Shown here in pieces: positions 17,635-26,402 of a DNA stretch of 64,000 nucleotides. The position numbers and the translations under genes were made by a program. The notes beneath the pieces were generated by a model. It was not told where the DNA came from. It did not search any database and worked only from the letters and a program-made list of their open reading frames with translations. This stretch comes from Roseovarius mucosus (GTDB lineage Bacteria > Pseudomonadota > Alphaproteobacteria > Rhodobacterales > Rhodobacteraceae): NCBI RefSeq assembly GCF_002080415.1, contig NZ_CP020474.1:1420001-1484000 (forward strand). Reading direction: 5' to 3'. How positions within the stretch are numbered: position 1 is the stretch's first letter; every line of letters begins with the position of its first letter.

Positions 17635-17979
17635 ATGTTCAAAGGTTTGGGCCAAATGGGCGACATGGCCAAGATGATGAAGGCCGCGCAGGAAATGCAA
17701 AAGAAAATGGCCGCGCTGCAAGAGGAAATGCACACGATCATGGTGACGGGCGAATCCGGCGCAGGTCTGGTCAAGGCGACCTGCTCTGCCAAGGGGGAGC
17801 TCAAGGCGCTCGATATCGACCCGTCGATCTTCAACTCCGATGACAAAGAGGTCGTCGAGGATCTGATTCTTGCCGCGATCAAGGATGCCCAAGCCAAGGC
17901 CTCGGCCCGTGCCCAAGAAGAAATGGGCAAGATCACCGAGGGCATGGGCCTGCCCAAAGACATGAAACTGCCCTTCTGA
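17635..17979 (+). CDS. ybaB: YbaB/EbfC nucleoid-associated protein
   Basis: A 114-residue DNA-binding protein of the YbaB/EbfC family. The N-terminal Met-rich helix (MFKGLGQMGDMAKMMK) leads into AQEMQKKMAALQEEM, and the central strand segment contains GLVKATCSAKGELKALDIDPS, both family-typical. It binds DNA as a dimer and helps organise the nucleoid or assist RecR/DnaX functions. CAGGAG precedes the ATG; the frame is open back into dnaX but starts here. Its place between dnaX and recR is conserved across bacteria. Confidence 0.95.
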   Translation: MFKGLGQMGDMAKMMKAAQEMQKKMAALQEEMHTIMVTGESGAGLVKATCSAKGELKALDIDPSIFNSDDKEVVEDLILAAIKDAQAKASARAQEEMGKITEGMGLPKDMKLPF

Positions 17980-18045
17980 GACGCGGTTTCTTTTTGGCAT
18001 AAATACTCAAAACCCCAACGCTTGCCCCCTGAGCGGAGCCTTAGA

Positions 18046-18639
18046 TTGAGCAGCACCCGCGATATCGACGCCCTCATTGATATGATGGCCCGCCTGCCGG
18101 GGCTTGGCCCCCGGTCGGCCCGGCGCGCGGTGCTGCACCTGATCCGCAAGCGCGCTTTGCTGCTATCGCCCTTGGCAAAGCTGATGCAGACCGTGGCCGA
18201 CACGGCGCGGGAATGTGCCACCTGCGGCAATATCGGCACCACCGAGATTTGCGATATCTGCACGAATGCCAAGCGTGCCAATGGCCAGATTTGCGTGGTC
18301 GAGGATGTGGCCGATCTCTGGGCGATGGAGCGTGGGCAGGCCTTTAAAGGGCGCTATCACGTGCTGGGCGGCACGCTGTCGGCACTGGATCAGGTCGGCC
18401 CCGAGGTTCTACGCATTCCAGCACTCTTGGCGCGGGTCGATTCCGAGGCGATAACCGAGGTCATTCTGGCCCTCAACGCCACGGTCGAGGGGCAAACCAC
18501 CGCGCATTACATCGCAGATCAGCTCGACGGCAGAGTCACGCTTACTTCGCTCGCTCAGGGTGTTCCCATTGGCGGCGAGTTGGACTATCTCGACGATGGT
18601 ACGATCAGTGCGGCCCTCTCGGCCCGCAAGCGTCTGTGA
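18046..18639 (+). CDS. recR: Recombination protein RecR
   Basis: A 197-residue RecR that acts with RecFO to load RecA at gaps. The helix-hairpin-helix [13 protein letters not shown] is followed by the four-Cys zinc finger ([16 protein letters not shown]), the Toprim domain ([15 protein letters not shown]) and a Walker-B-like end. The start is set at TTG 18046 because GGAG lies seven bases upstream and the peptide [18 protein letters not shown] then matches the normal RecR N-terminus. An earlier in-frame TTG at 18022 would add eight unusual residues. Confidence 0.93.
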   Translation: MSSTRDIDALIDMMARLPGLGPRSARRAVLHLIRKRALLLSPLAKLMQTVADTARECATCGNIGTTEICDICTNAKRANGQICVVEDVADLWAMERGQAFKGRYHVLGGTLSALDQVGPEVLRIPALLARVDSEAITEVILALNATVEGQTTAHYIADQLDGRVTLTSLAQGVPIGGELDYLDDGTISAALSARKRL

Positions 18640-18690
18640 CACGCCCCTAGCGACATCCGCCCCAAATGATACTGGACCCCTTTTTTAGCC

Positions 18691-19047
18691 ATGTCCCCAC
18701 TTGCCTTGACCCTGCTGTATCTTTTAGCCCTGAACGCGCTCACATTGGGTTTGTTCTGGTGGGACAAGCGCTGTGCCATCGAACGCCGCTGGCGCGTGCC
18801 AGAGAGTACGCTTCTGACGCTTTGTCTGATCGGGGGATCGCTCGGGGCCAAGACCGGACAGGGGATATTCCGCCACAAAACCCGCAAAGAGCCGTTTCGC
18901 ACGTCGCTCAATGCCATTGCAGTTCTGCATATCGGATTTCTCGGGGCGCTCGTGCTGCCAGAGTTCCGCGCCGCCGTTATGGTGTTTCTCACCCATGCCA
19001 CCAGCTATGTTCTGGGGCTCGCCGCAACCTGGATCCCTGCGGCCTGA
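18691..19047 (+). CDS. DUF1294 small membrane protein
   Basis: A 118-residue protein of the DUF1294 family, usually found alone or fused to a cold-shock domain. Two hydrophobic segments are clear (LTLLYLLALNALTLGLFWW near the N-terminus and the C-terminal MVFLTHATSYVLGLAA), with the family core KRCAIERRWRVPE, GGSLGAKTGQ and RHKTRKEPF between them. Function is unknown. It lies 51 bases after recR, and a hairpin follows the stop. Confidence 0.85.
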   Translation: MSPLALTLLYLLALNALTLGLFWWDKRCAIERRWRVPESTLLTLCLIGGSLGAKTGQGIFRHKTRKEPFRTSLNAIAVLHIGFLGALVLPEFRAAVMVFLTHATSYVLGLAATWIPAA

Positions 19048-19064
19048 GGCCTAGGCAAAATGAA

Positions 19065-19090
19065 AATGGCCCGAGAAACCCCGGGCCATT
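19065..19090. terminator. Hairpin between convergent DUF1294 and trcR genes
   Basis: AATGGCCCG and CGGGCCATT form a 9-bp stem with an 8-base loop between two convergent genes; an A run lies on the left side, giving T-rich sequence for minus-strand transcripts. Probably bidirectional. Confidence 0.65.
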
Positions 19091-19114
19091 GCGGTCTTGG
19101 TGATCTAAGCCGCT

Positions 19115-19888
19115 TTAGCGGCGACGACGTCCAGCATCCTGATCATCATCCTCATCATCCTCGTCATCCGAGGCGGGCAGATTAAAGAAACTGTCGGCGT
19201 CGTATTTCTTTTCACGCACTTCGGGGTGGTAATCCTGCCCTAGGGTGAAATTCTCCAGCCCTTCCATCGCCGTCGGCACACGTGGCTCAAGGTCCGCCTC
19301 AAGGCTTTGCTCGGTGCTCAAGAGCTTGCGACGTTCGTCATCGGTCAGCGCGGCGCCATCTTTGGCCTTCTTCGCAGCGGCCTTTTGCACGGCGGCATCA
19401 AGCTCGGATTGTTTGCACAGGCCAAGCGCAACAGGGTCGATCGGTTGGATGCTGCCGATGTTCCAATGGGTGCGTTCACGAATCGCCTGAATGGTCGGCT
19501 TCGTTGTGCCCACAAGGCGCGCAATCTGGCTGTCGGCCAGTTCGGGATGGAACTTGACCAGCCAAAGGATCGACGCGGGGCGATCCTGCCGCTTGGACAG
19601 CGGCGTATAGCGCGGGCCGCGCCGGGTCTCTTCGCCTTGGGCGGCAGCATTGAATTTGAGCTTGAGCTTGTGCAGCGGGCTTGCCTGCGCCCGTTCGATC
19701 TCGTCCTGCGTCAATTGATTGTTGGCAATCGGATCAAAGCCTTTAACGCCTGCCGCCACATCGCCATCGGCGATCCCCTGCACTTCCAATTCATGCATGC
19801 CGCAGAAATCGGCAATCTGCTTGAAACTGATCGTCGTATTGTCCACCAGCCAGACAGCTGTGGCCTTGGCCATGATCGGCTTTGACAT
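19115..19888 (-). CDS. trcR: TrcR (DUF1013), cell-cycle transcriptional regulator
   Basis: A 257-residue DUF1013 protein, the family named TrcR after Caulobacter and restricted to Alphaproteobacteria. The N-terminus (MAKATAVWLVDNTTISFKQI) and the helix-turn-helix-like part (ILWLVKFHPELADSQIARLV, with TTKPTIQAIRERTHWN) match. The C-terminal tail is very acidic and then basic (DDEDDEDDDQDAGRRRR). Family members associate with RNA polymerase and modulate cell-cycle transcription. It is divergent from the RNase T2 gene across a 116-bp gap containing a perfect dyad. Confidence 0.9.
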   Translation of the reverse strand: MSKPIMAKATAVWLVDNTTISFKQIADFCGMHELEVQGIADGDVAAGVKGFDPIANNQLTQDEIERAQASPLHKLKLKFNAAAQGEETRRGPRYTPLSKRQDRPASILWLVKFHPELADSQIARLVGTTKPTIQAIRERTHWNIGSIQPIDPVALGLCKQSELDAAVQKAAAKKAKDGAALTDDERRKLLSTEQSLEADLEPRVPTAMEGLENFTLGQDYHPEVREKKYDADSFFNLPASDDEDDEDDDQDAGRRRR

Positions 19889-19934
19889 CTCTCAGGTCTC
19901 CTTTACCCAAAACTTCCCCGGCGCCTGAAAGGCG

Positions 19935-19952
19935 GTTCCGGCGGGCCGGAAC
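19935..19952. promoter_or_regulatory. 8+8 bp inverted repeat in the trcR/RNase T2 divergent region
   Basis: GTTCCGGC and GCCGGAAC separated by two bases form a perfect dyad midway between the divergent trcR and RNase T2 starts. It could be a protein-binding site for one or both promoters, or part of a leader hairpin. No T run follows on either strand. Confidence 0.4.
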
Positions 19953-20004
19953 GGGTTTCCATTGTAGGGGAACTCGGCCAGCTTATACTGACCTTGCCGA
20001 TAAA

Positions 20005-20661
20005 ATGAAAGACCAAAGAATGCGTGCCCAAGTTGCCTTGTTGCTCTGTCTTTTGCTTCCGCCTCTGCCTGCCACCGCGCAATCACACCGTGCGGGCGTG
20101 TTTGACTATTACGTGCTCAGCCTCAGTTGGTCGCCCACTTGGTGCGCGCTCGAGGGGGACGCGCGCAGTGCCGAGCAATGCGACGATGCCGCCAACACCG
20201 GCTGGATTCTGCACGGTCTTTGGCCGCAATATCATCGCGGCTGGCCCGAGCATTGCCAGAGCGTGCATGCGCCCCCCACCCGCGCCATGACCCGCGCTAT
20301 GGCGGATGTGATGGGAAGCGCAGGCCTTGCCTGGTATCAATGGAAGAAACACGGCTCTTGTTCAGGGCTGAGTGCCGCCGACTATTATGCGCTGTCGCGC
20401 GCGGCCTTTGATCAATTCACGCGGCCAGAGGTCTTTCGCAAGCTCACCAAGCCCGTGAAGCTGCCCGCCAAAGTGGTCGAAGAGGCGTTTCTCAAGGCAA
20501 ATCAGGGGCTTGAACCCGACATGCTGACCATCACCTGCCGCGCCGGGCGCATTCAGGAGGCACGGCTTTGCCTGTCGCGCGATTTGGCACCAGTGCCCTG
20601 CGGCGTTGATGTGGTGCGCGACTGCGCCCTGCGCGATGCGCTCTTTGATCCGATCCGCTGA
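20005..20661 (+). CDS. Secreted ribonuclease T2 family protein
   Basis: A 218-residue RNase T2 enzyme with a signal peptide (residues 1-26, ending PATAQS). Both active-site boxes are present: CAS I as ILHGLWPQ and CAS II as WKKHGSCSG, each with its catalytic His, and several cysteines consistent with periplasmic disulfides. It cleaves RNA non-specifically through 2',3'-cyclic phosphates, probably scavenging nucleotides in the periplasm. ATG at 20005 is preferred; a second ATG five codons later would still leave a complete signal peptide. Confidence 0.93.
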   Translation: MKDQRMRAQVALLLCLLLPPLPATAQSHRAGVFDYYVLSLSWSPTWCALEGDARSAEQCDDAANTGWILHGLWPQYHRGWPEHCQSVHAPPTRAMTRAMADVMGSAGLAWYQWKKHGSCSGLSAADYYALSRAAFDQFTRPEVFRKLTKPVKLPAKVVEEAFLKANQGLEPDMLTITCRAGRIQEARLCLSRDLAPVPCGVDVVRDCALRDALFDPIR

Positions 20662-20744
20662 TCCATCCTCTTGGCCCCTTGAACCCCGCCAGTATTTCCT
20701 CAATGGTCGCGCCAAGCACGCGCATCAGACGGGACGGGCAAGAC

Positions 20745-21614
20745 ATGGATATCCGGGCAATCCTGATGGGGCTGGGCTTTGCGCTCATGTGGTCCTCGGC
20801 CTTTACCTCGGCACGGATCATCGTCTCTGCCGCCCCGCCCCTGACAGCGCTTGGCCTGCGCTTCCTGATTTCCGGGCTACTTGGCATTACCATCGCCCTG
20901 ATCTTGGGCCAAAGCTGGCGACTGACCCGCGCACAATGGCGCGCCACGATCATTTTCGGCATCTGCCAGAATGCGCTCTATCTCGGGCTGAACTTCGTGG
21001 CGATGCAAACAATCGAGGCCTCGCTTGCCGCGATCATCGCCTCGGCCATGCCGCTCATCGTGGGGTTGTTCAGTTGGATCTTTTTAAAGGAGCGACTTGG
21101 CAAGGTTGGAATCATGGGCCTCTTTGCCGGGCTAGGCGGCGTGGTGATCATCATGGGCGCGCGGCTTCAGGGGGGAATGGATCTTTACGGCGTGGGTCTC
21201 TGCCTGATCGCGGTTTTTGCACTGGCCTTTGCCACGCTGGCGGTGCGCGGTGCGGCATCGGGGGGCAATTTTCTGATGGTCGTGGGCTTGCAGATGATGG
21301 TGGGCGCGGTCCTGACCGGCTCCATCGGCCTTGCCACCGAACCCCTCGTGATCGACTGGAGCACGCGGCTTGTCTTGGCGTTTCTCTATACCACGCTCGT
21401 TCCCGGCCTCGCCGCCACGCTGGTGTGGTTTCTATTGGTCGAGCGGATCGGCGCAACGCGCGCCGCTACCTTTCATTTCCTCAACCCGTTCTTTGGCGTA
21501 GCGATCGCCTCTGTGCTCTTGAACGAAGCCCTCCGATTGGGCGACCTGATCGGGGTCTTGGTGATCATGGGCGGGATTCTGGCGGTGCAACTCTCGCGGC
21601 AAGGGCGGGTCTGA
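20745..21614 (+). CDS. DMT-superfamily EamA transporter
   Basis: A 289-residue membrane protein with ten predicted helices and two EamA repeats. The first repeat starts GLGFALMWSSAFTSARIIV and the second ends FLNPFFGVAIASVLLNEAL, both characteristic of drug/metabolite exporters. Substrate is unknown. The frame is open 22 codons earlier, but the ATG at 20745 starts directly at helix 1. The last 18 codons and a short 3' flank are repeated about 1 kb downstream beyond the lipoprotein gene. Confidence 0.9.
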   Translation: MDIRAILMGLGFALMWSSAFTSARIIVSAAPPLTALGLRFLISGLLGITIALILGQSWRLTRAQWRATIIFGICQNALYLGLNFVAMQTIEASLAAIIASAMPLIVGLFSWIFLKERLGKVGIMGLFAGLGGVVIIMGARLQGGMDLYGVGLCLIAVFALAFATLAVRGAASGGNFLMVVGLQMMVGAVLTGSIGLATEPLVIDWSTRLVLAFLYTTLVPGLAATLVWFLLVERIGATRAATFHFLNPFFGVAIASVLLNEALRLGDLIGVLVIMGGILAVQLSRQGRV

Positions 21615-21623
21615 GGCACCGGG
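21559..21623 (+). repeat. Direct repeat copy 1 (end of the EamA gene)
   Basis: The 65 bp covering the final codons and stop of the EamA gene align without gaps to 22577-22641 with five mismatches; a core of 32 bases from 21579 is identical. The two copies bracket the lipoprotein gene. Confidence 0.9.
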
Positions 21624-21684
21624 CTTGACAGGCCATGACGAAGTTGTGAACCTTGGTAAGGTTGTGTTGATTTGGGTTGATTCT

Positions 21685-22497
21685 ATGCGGTGTGTGAAAA
21701 CCGGATTACTGATGTGTTGTGCCATTCTTGCGGGCTGCGGAGAGCCCATGACACAGGCACAAGTCATCGAAAAGTATAGTGGCAACACGGTGGCCAAACT
21801 GACCAGCGAAAAACGCATGGATCATTTGGGACCAAACAACCCCTCATTGGGGACACGTTACATCTATCATCAGACGGATGGGCACGCCTTATACAGCAAG
21901 CGCACGGACAAAGGGTATAGTAGGCAAGAAGCCGGTCGCTGGTGGGCCGGGAATGACAAGATATGTTATTCGATGCGCGTCACACAGGCCGAAGACCCGG
22001 AAGGCGATGCCTGTGCCCCGGCGGGTACCGACGTCGTCTGGAGTAGCTTTGAACGCGGCGATACAAAGGGCCTCCGAAGATCGGTAGCAGTTGCCCAAGG
22101 TGGCCAATCTGACATCGGTTTTGGGTGGGACAAAGTCATCGCCGCTGCGGGTGTGGCCATGGCCGGAGCAGTCGCCGTTGGGGCTGCTTCAGAAAAATTA
22201 TGTGGCCCGGGCGGATGCACCGGCGGTGATTATTCGTCGGCTTCGGCTCAGCCCCAATCCTCCTCATCAGGAGGGTCGCAGACATCAAGCTCCGCGTCGC
22301 GTGAGACAAAATCCGGCTACACGATCACAGAGCGGATCAATTACGAGCGGAACGCGCAGACGGTTGTTGCACGCGGTCGGTGCGCCGACGGGAAGACCTT
22401 TGATGTCAGGTATCACCCAGACAACAATCCACAGTTTTTCATCTACGGCTCGGGTGGCTCCAGCGTCGATGACGTCGCAAGCCGTTTTTGCTCCTGA
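21685..22497 (+). CDS. Putative lipoprotein of unknown function
   Basis: A 270-residue protein beginning MRCVKTGLLMCCAILAGCGE, a lipoprotein signal with lipobox ILAGC. Downstream are a mixed domain with WW and Cys pairs (RWWAGNDKICYSMRV), a hydrophobic Ala/Gly stretch (VIAAAGVAMAGAVAVGAA), a Ser/Gln-rich linker and a C-terminal domain with ARGRCADGKTFDVRYHPDN. I do not recognise a family. Base composition is clearly less GC-rich than its neighbours, and imperfect direct repeats flank it, so acquisition is likely. The frame is open to 21625, but only the ATG at 21685 gives a lipoprotein signal. Confidence 0.7.
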   Translation: MRCVKTGLLMCCAILAGCGEPMTQAQVIEKYSGNTVAKLTSEKRMDHLGPNNPSLGTRYIYHQTDGHALYSKRTDKGYSRQEAGRWWAGNDKICYSMRVTQAEDPEGDACAPAGTDVVWSSFERGDTKGLRRSVAVAQGGQSDIGFGWDKVIAAAGVAMAGAVAVGAASEKLCGPGGCTGGDYSSASAQPQSSSSGGSQTSSSASRETKSGYTITERINYERNAQTVVARGRCADGKTFDVRYHPDNNPQFFIYGSGGSSVDDVASRFCS

Positions 22498-22576
22498 GAG
22501 CGAGGCTTGGCCGGTGGCATAGCCGACGCGTTCGGGAACAACCGACATAGGTCCGCTCAGATGACTTCTGGCGCGC

Positions 22577-22641
22577 TGGTCATCATGGCCGGGATGCTGG
22601 CGGTGCAACTCTCGCGGCAAGGGCGGGTGTGAGGCGCCGGG
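22577..22641 (+). repeat. Direct repeat copy 2 (EamA C-terminal remnant)
   Basis: Reads as codons LVIMAGMLAVQLSRQGRV plus stop, against LVIMGGILAVQLSRQGRV in the intact gene. Homology ends abruptly upstream, so this is a remnant rather than a gene. Two of four coding differences are silent, which suggests it once was translated. Confidence 0.9.
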
Positions 22642-22684
22642 ACTTTGAAAAGTTCCGGATCATTCTCTTTTCAAGAAAATGGCT

Positions 22685-23788
22685 TTAGCCGATGTGCCCC
22701 CGCGGCCCATCGCCCACCTGCCCACGATGCAACAGCAAGTGGTCTAGGATCACGCACGCCATCATCGCCTCGCCCACGGGAACGGCACGAATGCCGACGC
22801 AGGGGTCATGTCGCCCTTTGGTCACGACCTCGATGGGGTTTCCATCCACGGTGATCGACTGGCGCGGGGTCAGGATCGACGATGTTGGCTTGACCGCAAA
22901 CCGCACAACGATCTCTTGGCCTGTCGAAATCCCACCAAGGATACCGCCCGCATGGTTCGAGGCGAATTCCGGGCCGCTCTCACCCATGAAAATCTCATCG
23001 GCATTGGCGCTGCCGGTGAGGCGCGCGGCGGCCATGCCTTCGCCAATCTCAACGCCTTTGACGGCGTTGATCGACATCATCGCGGCGGCCAGATCCGTAT
23101 CGAGCTTGCCATAAATCGGCGCGCCAAGGCCTGCGGGCACACCGCGTGCCACCACTTCGATCACCGCGCCGACCGAATCATGTTTCTTGCGCAGCGCTTG
23201 CAGATAGTCTTCCCACGCAGGGGCCGCCGCCGCGTCAGGCAGCCAGAAATCATTGCCGTCAATCGCGTCCCAATCGAACTGTGCGCGGTCCAACTCCATC
23301 TCGCCCATGGCGACCATATAGCCCTTGATCTCGATCCCCGGCACAAGTGCTTCCAAGGCCGCGCGTGCCACGCCCCCCGCCGCAACTCGCGCCGCCGTTT
23401 CCCGCGCCGAAGACCGCCCGCCACCACGTGGATCGCGCAGGCCATATTTCAGATAATAGGTGATATCGGCATGACCGGGGCGGAATGTCTTGGCAATCTC
23501 GCCATAGTCGCGCGAGCGTTGATCGGTGTTCTCGATCATCAGCTGAATCGGTGTTCCCGTGCTCTGCCCCTCATAGACGCCCGACAGGATACGCACCGCA
23601 TCCGGCTCGTTGCGTTGGGTCATATTCTTGTTCTGCCCCGGACGGCGCTTGTCCAGCCAGTGCTGCAGCATCGTCTCATCCAGCGCCACCCCCGGAGGGC
23701 AACCATCCACCGTGGCCCCAAGTGCGGGCCCATGGCTCTCGCCCCAGGTAGTGAAACGAAACAGATGTCCAAAGGTGTTGAGGCTCAT
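22685..23788 (-). CDS. aroC: Chorismate synthase
   Basis: AroC removes phosphate from EPSP to give chorismate, the last common step of aromatic amino-acid synthesis, using reduced FMN. The 367-residue protein has all three family signatures: [13 protein letters not shown] near the N-terminus, [17 protein letters not shown] in the middle and [17 protein letters not shown] near the C-terminus. It stands alone, divergent from the peptide-binding-protein gene. Length and residues are normal. Confidence 0.97.
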   Translation of the reverse strand: MSLNTFGHLFRFTTWGESHGPALGATVDGCPPGVALDETMLQHWLDKRRPGQNKNMTQRNEPDAVRILSGVYEGQSTGTPIQLMIENTDQRSRDYGEIAKTFRPGHADITYYLKYGLRDPRGGGRSSARETAARVAAGGVARAALEALVPGIEIKGYMVAMGEMELDRAQFDWDAIDGNDFWLPDAAAAPAWEDYLQALRKKHDSVGAVIEVVARGVPAGLGAPIYGKLDTDLAAAMMSINAVKGVEIGEGMAAARLTGSANADEIFMGESGPEFASNHAGGILGGISTGQEIVVRFAVKPTSSILTPRQSITVDGNPIEVVTKGRHDPCVGIRAVPVGEAMMACVILDHLLLHRGQVGDGPRGHIG

Positions 23789-24050
23789 GCGCGGGGCTCC
23801 TTTGGCGCTGATCTAGCCCCGGCTCGCCCCGGCCTCAAGCTAATTTGGCGGGCTTTTGTCGCAAACAGGCGATCTATGGGATCGAATCGCAGTAGTCTTT
23901 GCCCCGTGACGGACTGGCGGAGTTGCCCGAACCAAATGAGACCGGGACGTTCAAAAATGACTGGTGCAGCGCGCAAGCCCTGCTAACACTAGCGGCAAGA
24001 CTGTCCAAAAAACGACAGCACCCAACATGATAATCAACAGGGAGAAGACA

Positions 24051-25694
24051 ATGACCAAAGACACCTCGCACGACAGCGTGCGCCCGGTCGTCGCGAAAAT
24101 GGCCGAGGACACCCGCGCCGGCAAGATGAGCCGCCGCGAATTCGTGGCGCTCGCCTCGACCTTTGGTGCCTCTGCCACTGCAGCTTACGGGTTGCTCGGA
24201 CTTGCAGTGCCCACAGCCGCATATGCTGAAGACGCCAAGAAAGGCGGCGTGCTGCGTGTGGCAAGCCGCGTGATGGATATCACCGATCCGCGCAAATATT
24301 CCTGGACCGAGCCGGGCAATGTCGCCCGCCAGTTCTGCGAACCGCTGGTACGCTGGGCCTCTGACTTCAGCTTTCAGCCGATGTTGCTGGAAGGCTGGGA
24401 GGTCAGCGATGACGCCATGACCTACACGCTCAAGGTCCGTCAGAACGCGGTCTGGAACAATGGCGACGCGTTCAATGCCGATGACGTGATCCACAATCTC
24501 AACCGCTGGTGCGACAAAGCCGCCGAAGGCAATTCCATGGCCTCGCGGATGGCCACGTTGATCGACCCAGACACAGGCCGCGCGCTCGATGGAGCCATTG
24601 AGCGGGTGGATGATTTCACTATTCGCCTCAATCTGCCCCGCCCCGATATCACCATCATCGCGGGCATGTCCGACTATCCTGCGCTCTGCGTCCACCCCAG
24701 CTTTGGGGACGATGGCGATCTGGCCAAGGCCCCCATCGGGACCGGCCCGTTCGAGCTTGTCTCGATGGACATCGGCGTCGCCGCCGAGGTCAAGCGCCGG
24801 GAAGACGGCAAGTGGTGGGGTGGCGATGTCTATCTCGACGGTATCCGCTTCGTTGACTTTGGCGAAGATAACGCCTCGATCGTAGCCGCATTTGATGGCG
24901 ATGAGATCGACATCAACGACGAATCCACCGCCGATTTCATCGAGTCCTACGATGCCCTTGGTCTGATCAAACAGTCCAAGACAACCGCCAACACCATCGT
25001 CGCCCGGATGCGCGCCGATACCGCGCCCTATGACAGCAAGGAACTGCGCAACGCCATCCAATTGGCCTGCGACAATGCCGTTTTGCTGGCCATTTCGATC
25101 AATGGCGAGGGTATTCCGGCAGAAAACCACCACGTGGCTCCGTTCCACCCGGAATATGCCGAACTGCCTGCGATTGCGGCTGATCCGGCCAAGGCCATCG
25201 AAATGGCACGCGCCGCAGGGCATGGCGACACCGAGATCGAGATCATCTCGATTGATGGCGACTGGCGGACCACCACCACCGATGCCATCGGCGACCAACT
25301 GCGTCAGGCGGGTTTCAACGTCAAGCGGACGGTGATTCCGGGGGCAAGCTTCTGGAACGACTGGACCAAATATCCCTTCTCGACCACCAACTGGGGTCCG
25401 CGTCCTTTGGGCGTTCAAGTGCTGGCACTGGCCTATAAATCGGGCGAGGCATGGAATGAATCTGGCCATGCAAACCCGGAATTCGATGCGCTGCTGGATG
25501 AAGCCTTGGGTGTTTTCGACGCGGACAAGCGCCGCGAATATTCGGCCAAGCTGCAAACGATGCTGCAAGACAGCGGTGCCGTGATCCAGCCCTTCTGGCG
25601 CAATCAGGCGCTGCACCACACGGACAAGGTCAAGGGCGTGCAGGCGCATCAATTCCGCGAAATGCACTATGAGCAGGTCTGGCTCGACGCGTAA
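24051..25694 (+). CDS. Tat-exported peptide/dipeptide-type ABC binding protein (orphan)
   Basis: A 547-residue family 5 solute-binding protein (DppA/OppA type). The Tat motif SRREFVALAS is near residue 26, followed by a hydrophobic stretch and AYAEDA cleavage. The family core is present: GGVLRVASRVMD, YTLKVRQNAVWNNGDAFNAD and the hinge region near GIPAEN. GGGAG lies before the ATG. No permease or ATPase gene is adjacent and a strong terminator follows, so it must use membrane partners encoded elsewhere. Ligand is not predictable from sequence. Confidence 0.92.
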   Translation: MTKDTSHDSVRPVVAKMAEDTRAGKMSRREFVALASTFGASATAAYGLLGLAVPTAAYAEDAKKGGVLRVASRVMDITDPRKYSWTEPGNVARQFCEPLVRWASDFSFQPMLLEGWEVSDDAMTYTLKVRQNAVWNNGDAFNADDVIHNLNRWCDKAAEGNSMASRMATLIDPDTGRALDGAIERVDDFTIRLNLPRPDITIIAGMSDYPALCVHPSFGDDGDLAKAPIGTGPFELVSMDIGVAAEVKRREDGKWWGGDVYLDGIRFVDFGEDNASIVAAFDGDEIDINDESTADFIESYDALGLIKQSKTTANTIVARMRADTAPYDSKELRNAIQLACDNAVLLAISINGEGIPAENHHVAPFHPEYAELPAIAADPAKAIEMARAAGHGDTEIEIISIDGDWRTTTTDAIGDQLRQAGFNVKRTVIPGASFWNDWTKYPFSTTNWGPRPLGVQVLALAYKSGEAWNESGHANPEFDALLDEALGVFDADKRREYSAKLQTMLQDSGAVIQPFWRNQALHHTDKVKGVQAHQFREMHYEQVWLDA

Positions 25695-25715
25695 AACCGT
25701 CCTGCACAACAGATC

Positions 25716-25738
25716 GGGCCGCCCCTCAGGGGCGGCCC
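25716..25738 (+). terminator. Rho-independent-like terminator
   Basis: GGGCCGCCCC and GGGGCGGCCC form a 10-bp perfect stem with a TCA loop, followed by TTTG. It ends the binding-protein transcript and may also serve the convergent FMN-reductase gene. Confidence 0.8.
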
Positions 25739-25745
25739 TTTGCGT

Positions 25746-26285
25746 TCAGACGACTTCGGCGCGCAGCGCAGCCATCCGTTCCGCCAAAAGTTTTCGCGAT
25801 GTCTCATCCTTGAGCTTGCCCGCATCGTCAAAGGCGTTCATCGCCCCCGCGATCAAAACCGCCGTGCCCGGCACCAGCCGCGCCTGTAACTGCGTAAGGC
25901 AAGACAGCGTCATGAATTGGGCCGTCTCGCCCCCGGTGCGCCCGGCAGAGGCCGAGACCACCACAACGGGCTTGTTCTTGAACGCCGCCCCCGGCACCCG
26001 GCTGATCCAATCCAGCCCGTTCTTGAGAACGCCGGTTATCCCTTTGTTGTATTCGGGTGCTCCAATGATCACGGCATCGGCGTCCTTGATCTGCTGTGCG
26101 AGGTGTTTCACCGCGTCTGGCACACCCTCTGCCTCTTCCAGATCACCATCGTAGAGCGGCAGATCAAGACTGCCGTCGCTGATCTCTGCGGGGCCGAATG
26201 CCTCTGCCGCCTCGGCCAGCAGCATGCGGTTATACGATCCCTTGCGCAGCGATCCGGAAATCAACAGAAGTTTTGGGTTAGCCAT
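25746..26285 (-). CDS. NADPH-dependent FMN reductase family protein
   Basis: A 179-residue flavodoxin-fold reductase. The FMN phosphate loop is LLISGSLRKGSYNRML at the N-terminus, and the second flavin-site motif APEYNKGITGVLKNGLDW is intact. Members reduce free FMN, quinones or azo compounds with NADPH. It lies on the same strand as the upstream LysR-type regulator, with a terminator hairpin and a separate dyad in between, so it is probably transcribed from its own regulated promoter. Confidence 0.92.
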   Translation of the reverse strand: MANPKLLLISGSLRKGSYNRMLLAEAAEAFGPAEISDGSLDLPLYDGDLEEAEGVPDAVKHLAQQIKDADAVIIGAPEYNKGITGVLKNGLDWISRVPGAAFKNKPVVVVSASAGRTGGETAQFMTLSCLTQLQARLVPGTAVLIAGAMNAFDDAGKLKDETSRKLLAERMAALRAEVV

Positions 26286-26308
26286 GTGTCATCCTCTCAC
26301 GGGTTTGT

Positions 26309-26328
26309 CAGTTTCACTGATCAAACTG
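26309..26328. promoter_or_regulatory. Dyad CAGTTT-N8-AAACTG upstream of the FMN reductase
   Basis: A 6+6 bp perfect inverted repeat with an 8-base spacer lies 24 bases before the FMN-reductase ATG, where an operator would be expected. The binding protein is unknown; the neighbouring LysR-type regulator is one candidate. Confidence 0.45.
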
Positions 26329-26402
26329 GGGCGATGGAGGGAATTTGACAATATGAAGTGACTGCACAGGGCTTGTGCGCCACACCGGCACCGAATGAAA
26401 AA

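Noticed and set aside
22643..22675. Weak dyad TTGAAAAG/CTTTTCAA as a terminator
   Set aside because: The stem is AT-rich, has a 14-base loop and no T run on the relevant strand, so I left it out of the features.
23874..25709. 611-codon open frame on the minus strand
   Set aside because: It lies wholly over the Tat-exported binding-protein gene; the plus-strand product has a signal, family motifs and a terminator, while the minus-strand translation resembles nothing.
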